A DNA stretch of 64,000 nt from Aurantibacillus circumpalustris (GTDB lineage Bacteria > Bacteroidota > Bacteroidia > B-17B0 > Aurantibacillaceae), in NCBI RefSeq assembly GCF_029625215.1, contig NZ_CP121197.1, positions 2,914,001 to 2,978,000 of the forward strand. Reading direction: 5' to 3'. Made by a program: the position numbers and the translations under genes. This document shows positions 1 to 9,392 of this stretch, piece by piece (position 1 is the first letter of the stretch; every line of letters begins with the position of its first letter). The notes under the pieces were generated by a model, which was given only the letters and a program-made list of their open reading frames with translations, had not been told where the DNA came from and ran no database searches.

Positions 1-1689
1 TTGGATTCAAAATATTCAACGACTTTGGAAGAACTTACTCAGATGGTTCAGGATATAAAGCCATACACCGAGGATTATGCTATGGGACTTAATATGCTTG
101 CGTATTTCCATTGGTTTAGAGGTGAGTTTGAAAAAGCTTTCAATCTTTCTTTTGAATGCCTAAAATTAGTGCAAAAAAAAGTTATTGGCGTTGCTTGGAA
201 TCATTTTGGCTTAGCAGTTTTTTATTTTGACACCAAAGATTTTGAGAATTCGAAAATTCATTACCAGAAAGCACTTGAAACGTTTATCGAATTAGATCAT
301 GAATATGGAAAAGCCAGGGCTTCAAATGGATTAGGATCGATAGCAATAATTCAAAACCATGTTACAGAAGCACTTTCTCTTTTAGAATACGCTGCTTCGA
401 TATATAGAAAATTGGGACACAATTCTGGGCTAAGCAGAGCAGCAAATGATTTGGGTCTTTTAGAGAATAGAAATAAAAACCACACTAAAGCAATCGCTTA
501 TCTGCAAGAAAGTATTGAGTTACGGAAAGAGATCAATCATGTGCAAGGCTTGATAACTAGTTATACAGAACTAGGTGAAACTTATCAAATGATTCAAGAT
601 CATCCTTTAGCCCTCATACAGCTTGAAAAAGGTTTGTCCTTTGCTGTTACAATAAAAAATCATCAAAAAGAAATGCGCATACATAAATTATTTTATGATT
701 CGTATAAGGCTTTAAATAAAACCGATTTAGCACTTTACCATTTTGAAAAATACTTTGAAGTAAAATCACAAATATTAAGCGATGAGGCTGCTAATAGTAT
801 TAAGAAAGTTCAGACACGTTATGAAAAAGAAAAATCTGAAAAGGAAGCTGAACTGGAGCGTTTTAAAAATGTAGAATTAAAAAAAGCGAATACAATTATT
901 GAACAAAAAAATAAAGACATCACAGATAGTATCAATTATGCGAAAAGAATTCAATTAGGAATTCTTCCACAAAAAGAGATTTTGGATAAATGTTTTGATA
1001 ATTATTTTGTACTCTATAAACCAAAAGATATTGTTAGTGGAGATTTTTACTGGGCTTCTGAATCAACCAACCACTTGCCTGAAAAAAATTTACCTGTAAT
1101 TGCTGCAATAGATTGCACTGGCCATGGTGTTCCTGGTGCGTTTATGAGTATGTTGGGTAATACATTGCTTAATCAAACAGTTGCGAATCCGGAAATTCGG
1201 ACCGCAGCCGACATATTAAATTATCTCAACTATAAATTACCTGAAAATATAAAATCAACAGGCGGTGAACAAAGTATTAGAGATGGCATGGATATGGGGC
1301 TGAGTATTTTTGATTTCAAAAAATCGAAAATGCAATATGCTGGAGCGAATAATCCATGTTGGGTTATTAGGAATAATCAAATTATTGAATTAAAAGGCGA
1401 TAAGCAAGCAATTACTGCAAGCACGGATTCTGTAAAGCGTGCTTTTGTGAATCAGGTGTTTGACTTAAAGAAAGACGATATGGTTTATTTGTTTACCGAT
1501 GGTTTTGCAGATCAATTTGGTGGACCGAATGAAAAAAAATTCAGTTATAAACGGTTGAGAGAGTTGCTAATTGCTATCAGCACTGAGTCGTGCGAGCAAC
1601 AAAAGGACCAATTATATTTAGCTTTTGAGAACTGGCGCGGTGATCTTGAACAAATTGATGATGTTTGTGTGATAGGAATAAAAATTTAA
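1..1689 (+). CDS. TPR-containing SpoIIE/PP2C-type serine phosphatase (5' end outside window)
   Basis: A cytoplasmic signalling phosphatase of the kind that reverses serine phosphorylation of anti-sigma antagonists or similar switches. Residues about 1-250 form helical TPR-type repeats (AYFHWFRGEFEKAF, HFGLAVFYFDTKDFENSKIHY, LGSIAIIQNHVTEAL). A charged coiled coil follows at about 265-312, then a SpoIIE/PP2C domain to the end. The metal-binding motifs are visible: GDFYW near 346, DCTGHGVPGAFMS near 373 and FTDGFADQFGG near 499. The reading frame is open from base 1 and the first codon is TTG in the middle of a TPR, so the gene almost certainly begins upstream of the window. TPR-SpoIIE proteins are common in Bacteroidota, where the TPR part is thought to bind a partner. 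The target is unknown. Family assignment is secure; specificity is not. Confidence 0.88.
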   Translation: MDSKYSTTLEELTQMVQDIKPYTEDYAMGLNMLAYFHWFRGEFEKAFNLSFECLKLVQKKVIGVAWNHFGLAVFYFDTKDFENSKIHYQKALETFIELDHEYGKARASNGLGSIAIIQNHVTEALSLLEYAASIYRKLGHNSGLSRAANDLGLLENRNKNHTKAIAYLQESIELRKEINHVQGLITSYTELGETYQMIQDHPLALIQLEKGLSFAVTIKNHQKEMRIHKLFYDSYKALNKTDLALYHFEKYFEVKSQILSDEAANSIKKVQTRYEKEKSEKEAELERFKNVELKKANTIIEQKNKDITDSINYAKRIQLGILPQKEILDKCFDNYFVLYKPKDIVSGDFYWASESTNHLPEKNLPVIAAIDCTGHGVPGAFMSMLGNTLLNQTVANPEIRTAADILNYLNYKLPENIKSTGGEQSIRDGMDMGLSIFDFKKSKMQYAGANNPCWVIRNNQIIELKGDKQAITASTDSVKRAFVNQVFDLKKDDMVYLFTDGFADQFGGPNEKKFSYKRLRELLIAISTESCEQQKDQLYLAFENWRGDLEQIDDVCVIGIKI

Positions 1690-1816
1690 ATTATTGCGTT
1701 GCAAGGCTAATCATATTCTGATTTGCTTAATTCGTGTTTTTTTGTTTAAAAATTTTCTGCTCGATAAAAAGTATTTGGACAGAAGTTTAGTAGAAGATGA
1801 AAAGTTATAATAAAAC

Positions 1817-1854
1817 CTTGTACCTTATTCATTCTAATTTGTACCTTGTATCTT
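1817..1854. repeat. Short-word periodic intergenic sequence (CTTGTACCTT type)
   Basis: The gap between the phosphatase and the lipoprotein gene contains two close copies of the word TTGTACCTT (at 1818 and 1839), followed by the related TTGTATCTT. It belongs to the family of periodic intergenic sequences seen repeatedly in this window. TATCTTCG at 1849-1856 resembles a -7 box with one mismatch and could serve the gene starting at 1871, but no TTG lies at the proper distance. Confidence 0.45.
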
Positions 1855-1870
1855 CGAAATATATAAACAA

Positions 1871-3010
1871 ATGAAAAGAACACTTAAACAATCTGTTACG
1901 GGTTTAATACTCGGCTTGATGTTAGTGGGATGTCAAAAATCAACCACAACTCCTAATGGTAATAATGGAAACAATGGTGGAAATTCTGGAACTGTAGCCA
2001 GTTTCAACACTATTCCATTGCCAAACGCCTCAATAGCGAACGGGATTATACCAGTATTGAATGAGTTTTATGTAACCAACAGGGGGGTATATGTAATGAT
2101 GCAAAACTCCTCGATGTTAAGTAGAAGTTTCCATAAGTATAATGGAGGTTCGGGTAGTGCTGCATGGTCAAAGTATGAACCGGATTTTTTTCCGGTGAGT
2201 TTTATGCCTGTTAATTTTACCAGTGAATTTGATAGGGAGTTTAGCATACATTGGTGTAATGGTGCTGAAGGAAAGTACGGTATGTATAACATGAATAATG
2301 GTGCACCTCCTTTTGAGTATGACGTTCCGACTACGCCACTTGGTCCTGGTTATTTTACGAAAGTAGCCTCAGCAAAAAAGGGAATGCATCATCTTTGGGG
2401 CGTTGCAGGTCAGGAGATATGGTCTGAATCAGTTGTGGTCTTTCCTAAGACGTTTGATTCGATTGCTACAATTCCTGGTGATCTTGGATCTATTAGTTGT
2501 ATATTTGCTGATCCCGACGATGAGACAGTGCTTTGGTGTGGTACACAAACAGGCCTTTATAAGGTTGGCACAGTTAGTCCAAATGCCGGAGGTGATCCTG
2601 GAATACTTCAGCAATGGAATTTAGGTAGCAACGGGACTTTTGGTGTAACAGCAATTATCAAAACAGACGGGCATTTAGTATTTCAATTCGGTAATTCAAT
2701 ATTTGAGCTTGTAGCGGGGCAGCCTAAGGAGATTGGTTCATTAATCGTTTCATCAGGCACCAGCGCAAATATTTGCACGGATGGTACCCGAATTTATGCT
2801 TCTAATGGAACATATTATAATTTTAACACAAAGACATGGAAATCCTTCATTGGTGATGGAGTTAATCTCAGCCAAGATCAGCAAACAAAGTATAATCTGT
2901 TAAAAGGCTATTGTAGCGGAGCGTTCCCTATAGGAGCTACAACAGGAGGAGGTCCGGTCTATCTACTGATGTTAGGTGAGCTTCTCTCAATCACACCCTC
3001 AACGCTTTGA
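1871..3010 (+). CDS. Putative lipoprotein of unknown function
   Basis: I do not recognise this family. The N-terminus is a lipoprotein signal: positive MKRTLK, hydrophobic stretch, lipobox LVGC with Cys21, so the mature protein is probably lipid-anchored and exported, perhaps to the cell surface. A low-complexity Asn/Gly/Thr linker (residues 24-42) follows the Cys, typical of a flexible tether. The remaining ~330 residues are rich in aromatic, Gly and beta-prone segments (SSMLSRSFHKYNG, AGQEIWSESVVVF, TVLWCGTQTGLYKVG), which suggests blades of a beta-propeller, but this is inference from pattern only. It stands alone, with a 181 bp gap before it and a 29 bp gap to the small gene after it. It could be co-transcribed with that gene. 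Confidence 0.7.
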   Translation: MKRTLKQSVTGLILGLMLVGCQKSTTTPNGNNGNNGGNSGTVASFNTIPLPNASIANGIIPVLNEFYVTNRGVYVMMQNSSMLSRSFHKYNGGSGSAAWSKYEPDFFPVSFMPVNFTSEFDREFSIHWCNGAEGKYGMYNMNNGAPPFEYDVPTTPLGPGYFTKVASAKKGMHHLWGVAGQEIWSESVVVFPKTFDSIATIPGDLGSISCIFADPDDETVLWCGTQTGLYKVGTVSPNAGGDPGILQQWNLGSNGTFGVTAIIKTDGHLVFQFGNSIFELVAGQPKEIGSLIVSSGTSANICTDGTRIYASNGTYYNFNTKTWKSFIGDGVNLSQDQQTKYNLLKGYCSGAFPIGATTGGGPVYLLMLGELLSITPSTL

Positions 3011-3039
3011 ATTGATGTAAACCCGGATTTTAGCGTTAA

Positions 3040-3342
3040 ATGATTTACATTACTCAACTTATTTATATTCTTCCGGGTCAGGAAAAGGTTTTTGATGAGT
3101 TCGAAAACATAGCAATTCCTACCATATTAAAATATAATGGAAGATTACTTTTGCGTGTGCGTCCAAATGAGAATTCCTTTATTGAATGCTATGCTGAAAA
3201 GCCTTACGAAATTCATCTCGTAGAGTTTAATTCCGAACAAGATTTTGATAATTTTAAACAAGATGAAGAACGCAAAAAATTCCTGCACCTGAAAGAACAA
3301 TCAATAAAGGCCTCTGTTTTAATACAGGGGGTAAAACTATAA
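3040..3342 (+). CDS. DUF1330-like small protein
   Basis: A 100-residue soluble protein starting MIYITQLIYILPGQEKVFDEFE. The pattern of a short strand, a helix around GQEKVFDEFENIAIPTILKY, then the strand GRLLLRVRP and later FNSEQDFDNFKQDEERKKFL, fits the dimeric alpha/beta-barrel (ferredoxin-like) fold of the DUF1330/EthD/antibiotic-monooxygenase group. No catalytic residue can be named. It lies 29 bp behind the lipoprotein gene on the same strand and ends before a strong bidirectional terminator, so it is probably the last gene of that unit. The fold assignment is a pattern judgement; function is unknown. Confidence 0.65.
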   Translation: MIYITQLIYILPGQEKVFDEFENIAIPTILKYNGRLLLRVRPNENSFIECYAEKPYEIHLVEFNSEQDFDNFKQDEERKKFLHLKEQSIKASVLIQGVKL

Positions 3343-3414
3343 CAAGCTTATGTACAAAAGCCTTTACAGCAAGCAAGGTTTTATTATGCGTAGACAAAAT
3401 ATCTAAACAAAACT

Positions 3415-3451
3415 AAAAAAGCAGACAGTCTTTTAAACTATCTGCTTTTTT
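3415..3451. terminator. Bidirectional intrinsic terminator
   Basis: Stem GCAGACAGT / ACTATCTGC (one C-A mismatch) with a TTTTAA(A) loop, preceded by a run of A and followed by a run of T. It separates the plus-strand unit ending at 3342 from the minus-strand lipoprotein gene ending at 3475, so it can serve both converging genes. Confidence 0.85.
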
Positions 3452-3474
3452 ATCCAAGTCAGCTTCTTTAAAAA

Positions 3475-3885
3475 TTAATTTACAGTTAGCACAATTGTTT
3501 TTTGTGTGATATTTCCGTCTCTGTCAGTAATAGAGAAAATCCAATTTTCAGTTCCTGCCTGATCTCTAGCGGTAATATCGATATCTTTACTGAATGAATC
3601 GTACTCACTTTTTACGAGTTCATAATTGTAAAAGGTTGTAGGGGAGCCGGCACCATCAAAAGTATAAGAGACGTTGAAAGTCTTAAGTTCATCTTCTGTT
3701 TTTGTGGCTTTTATTCCAACGGTTATTTTTTCTTTTTTATTTAGCGTTTTATCACCAGAAGTGTATGAACCACCTGTTTTAAATTCAACATTTGGTTTTA
3801 CGCGTTCGTCTTCAGATTTTTTACACGAAAAGTTTAACAGGACTAGTCCTAAGCATAACAGGGTAATTGTGATTTGATTTTTCAT
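3475..3885 (-). CDS. Small lipoprotein downstream of a TonB-dependent receptor
   Basis: A 136-residue exported protein. The N-terminus MKNQITITLLCLGLVLLNFSC has a hydrophobic core and Cys21 followed by KK, typical of Bacteroidota lipoproteins. The mature part is about 110 residues of alternating beta-type sequence, ending in DRDGNITQKTIVLTVN, which suggests a single Ig-like or similar beta-sandwich. It begins only 17 bp after the TonB receptor gene, so the two are very likely co-transcribed. In this setting it could be a surface lipoprotein that helps the receptor capture its ligand, as SusD-like proteins do, but it is far too small to be SusD and shows no similarity to it. Specific function unknown. 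Confidence 0.75.
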   Translation of the reverse strand: MKNQITITLLCLGLVLLNFSCKKSEDERVKPNVEFKTGGSYTSGDKTLNKKEKITVGIKATKTEDELKTFNVSYTFDGAGSPTTFYNYELVKSEYDSFSKDIDITARDQAGTENWIFSITDRDGNITQKTIVLTVN

Positions 3886-3902
3886 AGATAGATTTTGTTG
3901 TT

Positions 3903-6158
3903 TTAATTAAATTGAAATTTTAGATTAAGATTGATTGATCTCCCAATATTATAAATGCCGAAGTATTTGAATCGTGATAAATGATCGTAATATACTTCGT
4001 TCAAAATATTATTACAGGATAGAGAAATTAAAAATTTATTTTTTTCGTTTGAAAGTTCTGTTCCTATGCTTGCATTTACAAGTTGATAAGACTTCGTTTT
4101 TGTTTCGAACTGATTGGGTGAGTTCTGATTAAATACATAGATATACACTAAACTAACAAAGGTGTTTTTAAATTTTTTTAGCTGATCTTTTTGTATCCTC
4201 AGTTCGTTGCTTATTTTTTGTGCGGGTATAAATGGCAGGTACTCATGGTCTTTTGTTTCACCCACAATACCAGAATAACTGGAGTTTAGTTGAAGCATTT
4301 TTAAACCTGGAGGATGTAATTTTATTCCCGCTTCAACACCTTGAATAGTGGCGTCTTTTTGAACATACTCGTAAATTTTAAAACCAAAATAATCTGCGCT
4401 ATCAGGCTGCAGATAAATATAATTCAGAAATTTATTTACATAGGCAGAAGCAAAAAGGTTCATCCATTTATTATAGTACTCTACATAGACATCAGCACAG
4501 AGATTTTGTTCAATTTTTAAATTGACATTTCCAATTTCATAACGCAAACTCCCTTCATGTAAACCATTAGAAGAAAGTTCGGCTAGATTCGGTCCTCTGT
4601 AACCTGTAGTGAAATTCAACTTTAAATTAAACCGTTTACGATCAAAGGCACTTATACCAAGGGCTCCGTTTACTGTATTATAGGTTTTGTTTACTGGAAC
4701 AACTTCAGAACCGGGATTGCTGAGACTACCGCTATTCAAATTATTGGTTGGTAGTGTATGAATATTTTTTAAGTCATACCTCAATCCACCTTCAGCTACT
4801 AGAAACTTTGCTTTCTTTTTTAAGTAAGCGAAAATAGAAAACTCTCCAAGATTTGCATCGGGAACAATGGAACGTGATCCTAAATTTTTATTGCTTTGAA
4901 ACTGATCTTGCGAACCTATTGAAAGTTCAGTACTCGGATTAAAGTTTTTGATCCATAAAAACATCGCACTATAAGTTTGAAGTAACATGTTTAAACTTAT
5001 TCCTCCTGAGCCTTCTTGTTCCTGTCGGTTATTGATGTGAGCACCAATGTTTATTTTGAATTTTGAAGACCTCAGAAAAAAAGTGTTTTGCGAGGTCAAC
5101 ATATTCATTAAAACACTGTGATGCGGTCTTTCAAAACTTCTGGAAAAGCGATTATCTTGCTTGTCGTACAATTGATAAGCATCCATCAAAAAACCAAAAT
5201 TATTTTGTGAAATAAGGTAGTTGGTCTCGCTCACCCAATGTTTGCGCTTAAAACCTAAGAATGCTTTCGCTAGTGTTCCTCCAAAGCGTGAATTTAAAAT
5301 CCTTGTGCCGTTCCCATCGCTGTAATCCGCGTGAGATTCTGTGCCAATGCGGATTCCCCAATTTGTTTTGTTAGTTGTTTTTCTAATCCCTGCATCAATA
5401 GCATAGCCGTATGTATTTGAAAAAACCTGAGTCGAAAAATCGGAAATAGTTTTATTCAATGGAGCAGCCTTTTCATTTATAATATTTAGCACTCCGCCCA
5501 TTGCTTCACTACCGTAAAAAAGAGATGAAGCTCCTTTTATTATTTCGATACGATCTACACCAACATCCGAGAGACCAAGTCCATGTTCATCTTGCCATTG
5601 CTGATTGTCAAAGCGCATCCCGAGTAAAACAGTTTGAATTCTATTACCAAATAAACCACGAATAACTGGTTTGGATATTCCTGCACCGGTGCTCAACTGA
5701 TTTACACCGGGCAATTTGGCAATTCCATCACTTAAATTCATCGCACCCATTTCACGCATTGTTTTGGAGTCGAGAACATCAATGCTATTAGAGGTCTCAG
5801 ATCGTTTGTCCTGCTGGTTGCCATACACGACAATCTCATCTAATTTATTAATACCGGGTTTTAAATAAATTATTTTACCGCTCACGGAATCATTAATAAA
5901 TACAACCGTGCTATACGTTCTGAATTCAAACTTATCAACTTGTAAAAAATAGTAACCCTTAGGTATTTTATCTATTCGGAATTCTCCATTTTTATCAGTG
6001 CGCGTTTCAATAGCAAGTTCCGGAATGTAAATAGCAGCAGAGCTCAAGAGACTGCTGTCAGACTCCGATTTTATACTACCATTAAAAGTAGTCTGCCCGA
6101 AATTGATGTACGGACAAATGACAAGTGCCAGTAAAAATATTACTATGTTGCGAAGCAT
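3903..6158 (-). CDS. TonB-dependent outer-membrane receptor (receptor A)
   Basis: An outer-membrane active transporter energised by TonB. The start chosen is the ATG at 6158, which gives the signal peptide MLRNIVIFLLALVICPYINFGQ; the longer frame to 6227 would put 23 charged residues in front of it. After the signal comes a carboxypeptidase-like regulatory domain (residues ~25-110), then a plug with LSDGIAKLPGVNQLSTGAG and VDRIEIIKGASSLFYGSEAMGG, then a beta-barrel ending in LNLKFQFN. About 751 residues, normal for the family. The plug wording resembles receptors for metals or small chelates, but the ligand cannot be deduced. It is preceded by a small membrane-protein gene and followed by a lipoprotein gene, and a paralogous arrangement lies directly upstream. 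Confidence 0.9.
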   Translation of the reverse strand: MLRNIVIFLLALVICPYINFGQTTFNGSIKSESDSSLLSSAAIYIPELAIETRTDKNGEFRIDKIPKGYYFLQVDKFEFRTYSTVVFINDSVSGKIIYLKPGINKLDEIVVYGNQQDKRSETSNSIDVLDSKTMREMGAMNLSDGIAKLPGVNQLSTGAGISKPVIRGLFGNRIQTVLLGMRFDNQQWQDEHGLGLSDVGVDRIEIIKGASSLFYGSEAMGGVLNIINEKAAPLNKTISDFSTQVFSNTYGYAIDAGIRKTTNKTNWGIRIGTESHADYSDGNGTRILNSRFGGTLAKAFLGFKRKHWVSETNYLISQNNFGFLMDAYQLYDKQDNRFSRSFERPHHSVLMNMLTSQNTFFLRSSKFKINIGAHINNRQEQEGSGGISLNMLLQTYSAMFLWIKNFNPSTELSIGSQDQFQSNKNLGSRSIVPDANLGEFSIFAYLKKKAKFLVAEGGLRYDLKNIHTLPTNNLNSGSLSNPGSEVVPVNKTYNTVNGALGISAFDRKRFNLKLNFTTGYRGPNLAELSSNGLHEGSLRYEIGNVNLKIEQNLCADVYVEYYNKWMNLFASAYVNKFLNYIYLQPDSADYFGFKIYEYVQKDATIQGVEAGIKLHPPGLKMLQLNSSYSGIVGETKDHEYLPFIPAQKISNELRIQKDQLKKFKNTFVSLVYIYVFNQNSPNQFETKTKSYQLVNASIGTELSNEKNKFLISLSCNNILNEVYYDHLSRFKYFGIYNIGRSINLNLKFQFN

Positions 6159-6304
6159 TGTTGCATCATCTGGTTTCGAGTGTTTTAAGATTTTACAAAC
6201 GAAAAGAGTTTCGTTCACGAAGATCAAACACAGGCAAAACCAGTTCTAAATTGATAGAAATGTTTAAATAAATAATTTACCCCAAGATGAATTAAGGCAA
6301 GAGA

Positions 6305-6844
6305 TTAGAAATACAAGGACAGTATTTCTGGCGGTTTTATGGTTTTTAAAACATAGACCAGAGGGCTAAAAAGAATTTTAGCTTCTATGTAAGTTATCTT
6401 TTTGTACTCAACATTGTTTTGGGCTAGCGTATTTGGGGCAAGGTAGTTAAGATTGAGGATTTGTTTCAATAGAGTAGTGCCATCTTTCTGAATATCTTCA
6501 TTTAAAGAAAAATATGTTTGAAATAATGAGTTTTCGGCCTTGTCTTCAATAGCATAAACGATGGCTCCAGTAGCTGTTTTTATTATTTTCACCACTTCAT
6601 GATAAACTCCATTCACAACAAGTTCTTTATTATTTTTCTCCCATTGAAAGCCATTTTTGTTTTGAAAAAGATCATTTTTTTCAAACGAAAACTTTATAAC
6701 TTCTGCAGATTTGTTTTCTAATAACTGTTGACGAAATTCTACTTTTTTTATATGAACATAGGATACAAAGAATAAAAACCTGAATGAAATAAAACAGGTT
6801 AATACAATGAGAAAAAATGGTAAAAAGTAATGGTTCTTCTTCAT
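6305..6844 (-). CDS. Small single-helix membrane protein, paralogue of the protein at 9393-9923
   Basis: I do not recognise a named family. The 179-residue product has one N-terminal transmembrane helix (residues ~8-30, FLPFFLIVLTCFISFRFLFFVSY written as hydrophobic core) and a soluble, probably periplasmic, part. It is clearly homologous to the product at 9393-9923: shared RFLFF.SY, DLFQ.KNG..W..NNKEL, GVYHEV, EDK.EN.LF and a C-terminal KPP. Both genes sit immediately upstream of a TonB-dependent receptor on the same strand, so the pair behaves as a conserved partner of the receptors. Small proteins ending in a PP motif accompany many metal-related receptors in Bacteroidota, but I see none of the Cys motifs of that group. 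A near-leaderless promoter lies just upstream. Confidence 0.75.
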   Translation of the reverse strand: MKKNHYFLPFFLIVLTCFISFRFLFFVSYVHIKKVEFRQQLLENKSAEVIKFSFEKNDLFQNKNGFQWEKNNKELVVNGVYHEVVKIIKTATGAIVYAIEDKAENSLFQTYFSLNEDIQKDGTTLLKQILNLNYLAPNTLAQNNVEYKKITYIEAKILFSPLVYVLKTIKPPEILSLYF

Positions 6845-6850
6845 TCATAC

Positions 6851-6880
6851 CAAAACTAGTGCTTTTTTTGGACTTTAGAA
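6851..6880 (-). promoter_or_regulatory. Bacteroidota-type promoter for the 6844-to-3475 unit
   Basis: On the minus strand TTC-N19-TAGTTTTG: the -7 box matches TAnnTTTG exactly and the -33 box differs by one base from TTG. The -7 box ends 7 bases before the ATG at 6844, so the transcript would be leaderless or nearly so. Confidence 0.6.
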
Positions 6881-6910
6881 AGTAGCTTGATAGTTAAACC
6901 AAGCTACTTT
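6879..6910. terminator. Inverted repeat, probable terminator of receptor B gene
   Basis: Perfect 11-bp arms AAAGTAGCTTG / CAAGCTACTTT with a 10-base loop, 12 bp beyond the stop of the receptor gene at 6922. The T-run is weak on the minus strand, so termination may be partial. One arm overlaps the -33 region of the next promoter. Confidence 0.55.
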
Positions 6911-6921
6911 TCTACTATTTT

Positions 6922-9339
6922 TTAAAATTTATACCTCAAACTCACAATAAAATTTCGTCCGGGAGCATTAATACCGCTGGCAAAAACTCTGTACCTGTTA
7001 TCTGTAATGTTTTCACAAGACGCATTTACTCTTAATTTCTTCGTGAGATTATAACCTAATCGAATGTTCAAGGTAAACCATCCCGGCATGTAACCAGATT
7101 TTGTATTGGCACTATACTGAGCATTGTCTTCGCCTGAAGCACTATAATCTGCAGTTGATTTTTTGCCATTGTACCGCACAAAAAATTCAGCGTCTGCATT
7201 TTTCTCTTTAAAAATGATGCTTGTTTGACCAAAAACCGGTGGTATATGATCTAAGGCAACAACGGTATCCTTCCTTACATCCATGTACCGGCCGTAGGTG
7301 TAGTTGATGATACTTTTAAAGGATACATTTTTATTAAAATCAAATTGCACTCCAGCGCTTATTCCATAAATGTAAGCACGGTCTTTATTTTGAACCGCCT
7401 GCACTTTTCGGTTTGTGCCGTCAATTAGAATAGTGTCCTGATTGTTGAACGTGTAGTCTGCCGTTACCAAAGCATTTTCAAGAATGGTGTAAAACGCTGT
7501 GAAATCAAACTTATATTTTTTATCGAATATTTTACTGATCGTCATTTCGAAATTGTAAGCGTATTCCGGTTTTAGTTTTGTGTTTGGAACAATCAAAATA
7601 TTACTAGTGCTTTCAAATACTTTACTCATATCATCGATATTGGGTGTTCTGAATCCCGTGTTGGCGAGCAGACTTATTTTATAGTCGTTCTCTTCTTTCC
7701 AAGTAAAACCGAGGCTACCGGTAAGTGCTTGGTTGTTTTGTTTCGCTGAAGTAAAAGGGAATTTTATGAAAGTGGTATCTTTGAATTTTGATTCCAAGGA
7801 ATTTGCAGTAGCACGAATTCCGTCTGTGATTACAAAATTCTCACTGACTTCCCAAGAATGCGATAGATAAATGCCGGCTGTGTTCATACTGTTTCCACCA
7901 TCGCCATAGCGGGTAGCGGCAGGATTTACCACGTCGGTTGTAATATCTAAACTCTCTGCGGTGGAAGTAACTGCGTTTGATTGCACTTCGAGTCCATAAC
8001 GCAATTCGTGTTTTTCTTTTACGCGTTTGTATGCATCCAAATTAAGAGAAAGTACAGTAACGTCTTCCATTTGTGTGACGCGATTTTTATTTTGAAAACG
8101 ACGTGAAATCCTATCTTGATCTATTTTTTGATAAGCAGCGATTATTTTAAAATTATCGCTGAGCGCAGTTGATTTGTCAAAATTGAAAGAGTAGGAGGCA
8201 AGTAAGCGTTTTTGCGGACCGTAATTCCATTCTGCGAAACGCATGTTGGCTCCCACCATTTCGGTTAATCTATCGTAGCGAGGAATATCAGAAGATTGAC
8301 TGAGCTGAAAATTAAGTCCGTGTACGATGTGTTCTCCAGACTTTATATTAAAACGTTGCATAAAATCTAACTGTGAATAAGCACTTCCAACCTGTAGATT
8401 TGAGTTTGGATTTCTTACTGTGCTATCACGGTTATCAAAACGTTTTGCATAAAAATTTCTATCCCAGTTTTTTGGTGAACCATTTAGTTTTGTGTTTCCA
8501 CTTAGTAAATCACCAAAATTTGAATAAGTCACATTTGTAATCGAAGCAATTTTCTTCCAGCCAAGATTTAGATCGATATGCCCTGTCTGCTCTTTATTTG
8601 CTGATGAGTAACGTACAAACGCATTTGTTTTTACAAGCATTTTATCTGTGGAGCTAAATTCAGCTTTCTTGGTATAAAAATGCATAACGCCGCCAAGTGC
8701 GTCGCTACCATATATAGTAGAGGCAGGACCAAAAACAACTTCTGTTCTTTCTAACATATTGGCGTCAAGAGAAATAATATCTTGTAAATGTCCACCACGG
8801 TATATGGCATTATTCATGCGGATTCCGTCAACTACAATGAGTACTTTGTTCGCTTCAAAACCTCTCAAAACAGGACTTCCACCACCCATCTGACTTTTTT
8901 GAACGAACACCGCGCCGGTGTTTTGTAAAAGGTCAGCGCTGGTTTGTTGATTTACAAACTCGATTTCTTTTTGTTGAATCACATCTATTTTATAGGGCAC
9001 ATCAATTTTATGTTCTTGCTGACGGTTGGCTGACAAAACAATTTCGTCAAGAGTAACGGTTTTAAATGTTAAGCGAATATCAACGGAATTTTCTGTTTTT
9101 TCTTTTTCATTAAGAAGGTAAATAGAATAGGAGGGATGGTAAAGGTAAATGTCTCCACTTTTTTCAAGTTCACTGATATCGGCTTTTCCGGAGTTGTCTG
9201 AACTAACTGATTTGTTGTTTTTGTCTGTAATAATAACGTTAACTAACTTTTCGCGTGAAGAGTTATCGCTAATGCTAAGCGTTTGCGTTCTTGCTGTAAT
9301 GCAAGACAATAAAATAAAAGAAAGTAAAATCTTTTTCAT
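6922..9339 (-). CDS. TonB-dependent outer-membrane receptor (receptor B)
   Basis: An 805-residue outer-membrane transporter. A signal peptide (MKKILLSFILLSCITARTQ) is followed by a short CarboxypepD-like/SusC-type N-terminal domain (~20-95) and a complete plug: DVIQQKEIEFVNQQTSADLL, QKSQMGGGSPVLRG, ANKVLIVVDGIRMNNAIYRG and GPASTIYGSDALGGVMHFYT. The barrel ends in the aromatic terminus RNFIVSLRYKF. The plug motifs are those of the haem/haemoglobin-receptor-like group of Bacteroidota, which suggests haem or a similar ligand, but there is no HmuY-like protein or haem uptake gene in view. It follows its small membrane partner (stop at 9393) by 53 bp and shares that gene's promoter. Only about 20-25% similarity by eye to receptor A, so the two modules are old paralogues or convergent pairings. 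Confidence 0.9.
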   Translation of the reverse strand: MKKILLSFILLSCITARTQTLSISDNSSREKLVNVIITDKNNKSVSSDNSGKADISELEKSGDIYLYHPSYSIYLLNEKEKTENSVDIRLTFKTVTLDEIVLSANRQQEHKIDVPYKIDVIQQKEIEFVNQQTSADLLQNTGAVFVQKSQMGGGSPVLRGFEANKVLIVVDGIRMNNAIYRGGHLQDIISLDANMLERTEVVFGPASTIYGSDALGGVMHFYTKKAEFSSTDKMLVKTNAFVRYSSANKEQTGHIDLNLGWKKIASITNVTYSNFGDLLSGNTKLNGSPKNWDRNFYAKRFDNRDSTVRNPNSNLQVGSAYSQLDFMQRFNIKSGEHIVHGLNFQLSQSSDIPRYDRLTEMVGANMRFAEWNYGPQKRLLASYSFNFDKSTALSDNFKIIAAYQKIDQDRISRRFQNKNRVTQMEDVTVLSLNLDAYKRVKEKHELRYGLEVQSNAVTSTAESLDITTDVVNPAATRYGDGGNSMNTAGIYLSHSWEVSENFVITDGIRATANSLESKFKDTTFIKFPFTSAKQNNQALTGSLGFTWKEENDYKISLLANTGFRTPNIDDMSKVFESTSNILIVPNTKLKPEYAYNFEMTISKIFDKKYKFDFTAFYTILENALVTADYTFNNQDTILIDGTNRKVQAVQNKDRAYIYGISAGVQFDFNKNVSFKSIINYTYGRYMDVRKDTVVALDHIPPVFGQTSIIFKEKNADAEFFVRYNGKKSTADYSASGEDNAQYSANTKSGYMPGWFTLNIRLGYNLTKKLRVNASCENITDNRYRVFASGINAPGRNFIVSLRYKF

Positions 9340-9392
9340 TTTTCATAGTTTAAGTAAATAGTAATGGAATGTTGAGGCAAAGGCCTCGGAAA